Assembly: GCA_964035545.1 (NCBI GenBank)
Contig: OZ037767.1
Span: 31,605,628 to 31,669,627, forward strand
Reading direction: 5' to 3'
Origin: Bugula neritina
Taxonomy: Eukaryota; Bryozoa; Gymnolaemata; Cheilostomatida; Bugulidae
DNA length: 64,000 nucleotides
The position numbers were made by a program, and so were the translations under genes. The notes beneath the pieces are model-generated. The model was not told the origin of the DNA. It worked only from the letters and a program-made list of their open reading frames with translations, and made no database searches. Shown here piece by piece: positions 63,521 to 64,000 of the stretch. Position 1 is the first letter of the stretch. Every line of letters starts with the position of its first letter.

Positions 63521-64000
63521 CTAGAATAATGAGTGATCAATCAAACAGTTAATTACCCAGCAACCCCACCAACTAATTATAGGTGCTCTAATTTATGTCT
63601 AAAAACATTTTTTGCCTTGAGGTGAAAAATAGGATGCAAAGACAAAAATAAAAATCAAGTTTTTGCTGGTTAATATCGTAGCAACTCACTGTTTATGAAT
63701 TCAGAGAAACACAAGAATGTTTACAGCAAATTGCAGAGAATTTGAATTTCAAGTACCAAATATTTCCTCATCCAAAAACAATTTTTTCCAAAAACAATAA
63801 TAACAATAATTATAATATTTTTCACAATAGAAGCTTAATATGTTTACAATTTATAGACAATTAATCTGGTATGTGAAACTTAGATTAGATGATTTCACTT
63901 GGCATGCTCACAGCAGTGTTTCATAAAGAGTAACATGTAATATGTCAAACAAGTGACTGTCACTTCAAGGTTATGGGTTTCATATTGTAGATATGATATC

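Overview
This is a eukaryotic, AT-rich, intron-containing nuclear segment, very probably from a lophotrochozoan invertebrate (mollusc, brachiopod or a relative). The clearest taxonomic signal is a set of insulin-like precursors whose A chains carry the extra cysteine (V-C-E-C-C pattern) and whose B chains carry a third cysteine; this eight-cysteine arrangement is known from molluscan-type insulins. No bacterial, operon-like or CRISPR structure is present. The window is unusually rich in tandem repeats, several of which sit directly on splice sites.

Layout. (1) 575-3771 (+): a nine-coding-exon inhibitor-of-apoptosis gene with two BIR domains, a UBA-like segment and a C-terminal RING. (2) 4459-21658 (-): an ACOT7-like double-hotdog acyl-CoA thioesterase in eight coding exons, convergent with the IAP gene. 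Its last intron is about 13.5 kb and holds a tandem array broken by a 5'-truncated LINE, then about 11 kb of a 19-bp satellite. (3) 21659-27632: gene-poor spacer with a 270-bp direct repeat pair and a decayed copy of ACOT7 exon 4 with flanking intron. (4) 27633-31657 (+): a complete seven-exon CRYL1 (lambda-crystallin / L-gulonate 3-dehydrogenase) gene. (5) 31.9-34.2 kb: spacer with a perfect 412-bp TG run. (6) 34531-57411 (+): a cluster of six insulin-like peptide genes in one orientation. Each has a B-chain exon and a C-peptide/A-chain/tail exon joined by a phase-1 intron. Five are intact; the third has several frame lesions. (7) 61673-63520 (-): the 3' exons of a calcyphosin-like EF-hand gene that runs out of the window.

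The six insulin-like precursors share an unusual feature: after the A chain and a polybasic site they carry a long C-terminal tail. In ILP1 to ILP5 the tail contains a conserved core (A-x-[ST]-P-x-x-x-A-[LM]-N-x-Q-K). The tails fall into two close pairs (ILP1/ILP4 and ILP2/ILP3) plus two divergent members. The best candidate for an under-described system here is this local insulin family, with its possible second processed peptide.

All exon models were built by hand from splice-site consensus, reading-frame phase and remembered family sequences. No alignment or database search was run. Identity percentages and copy numbers are estimates by eye.
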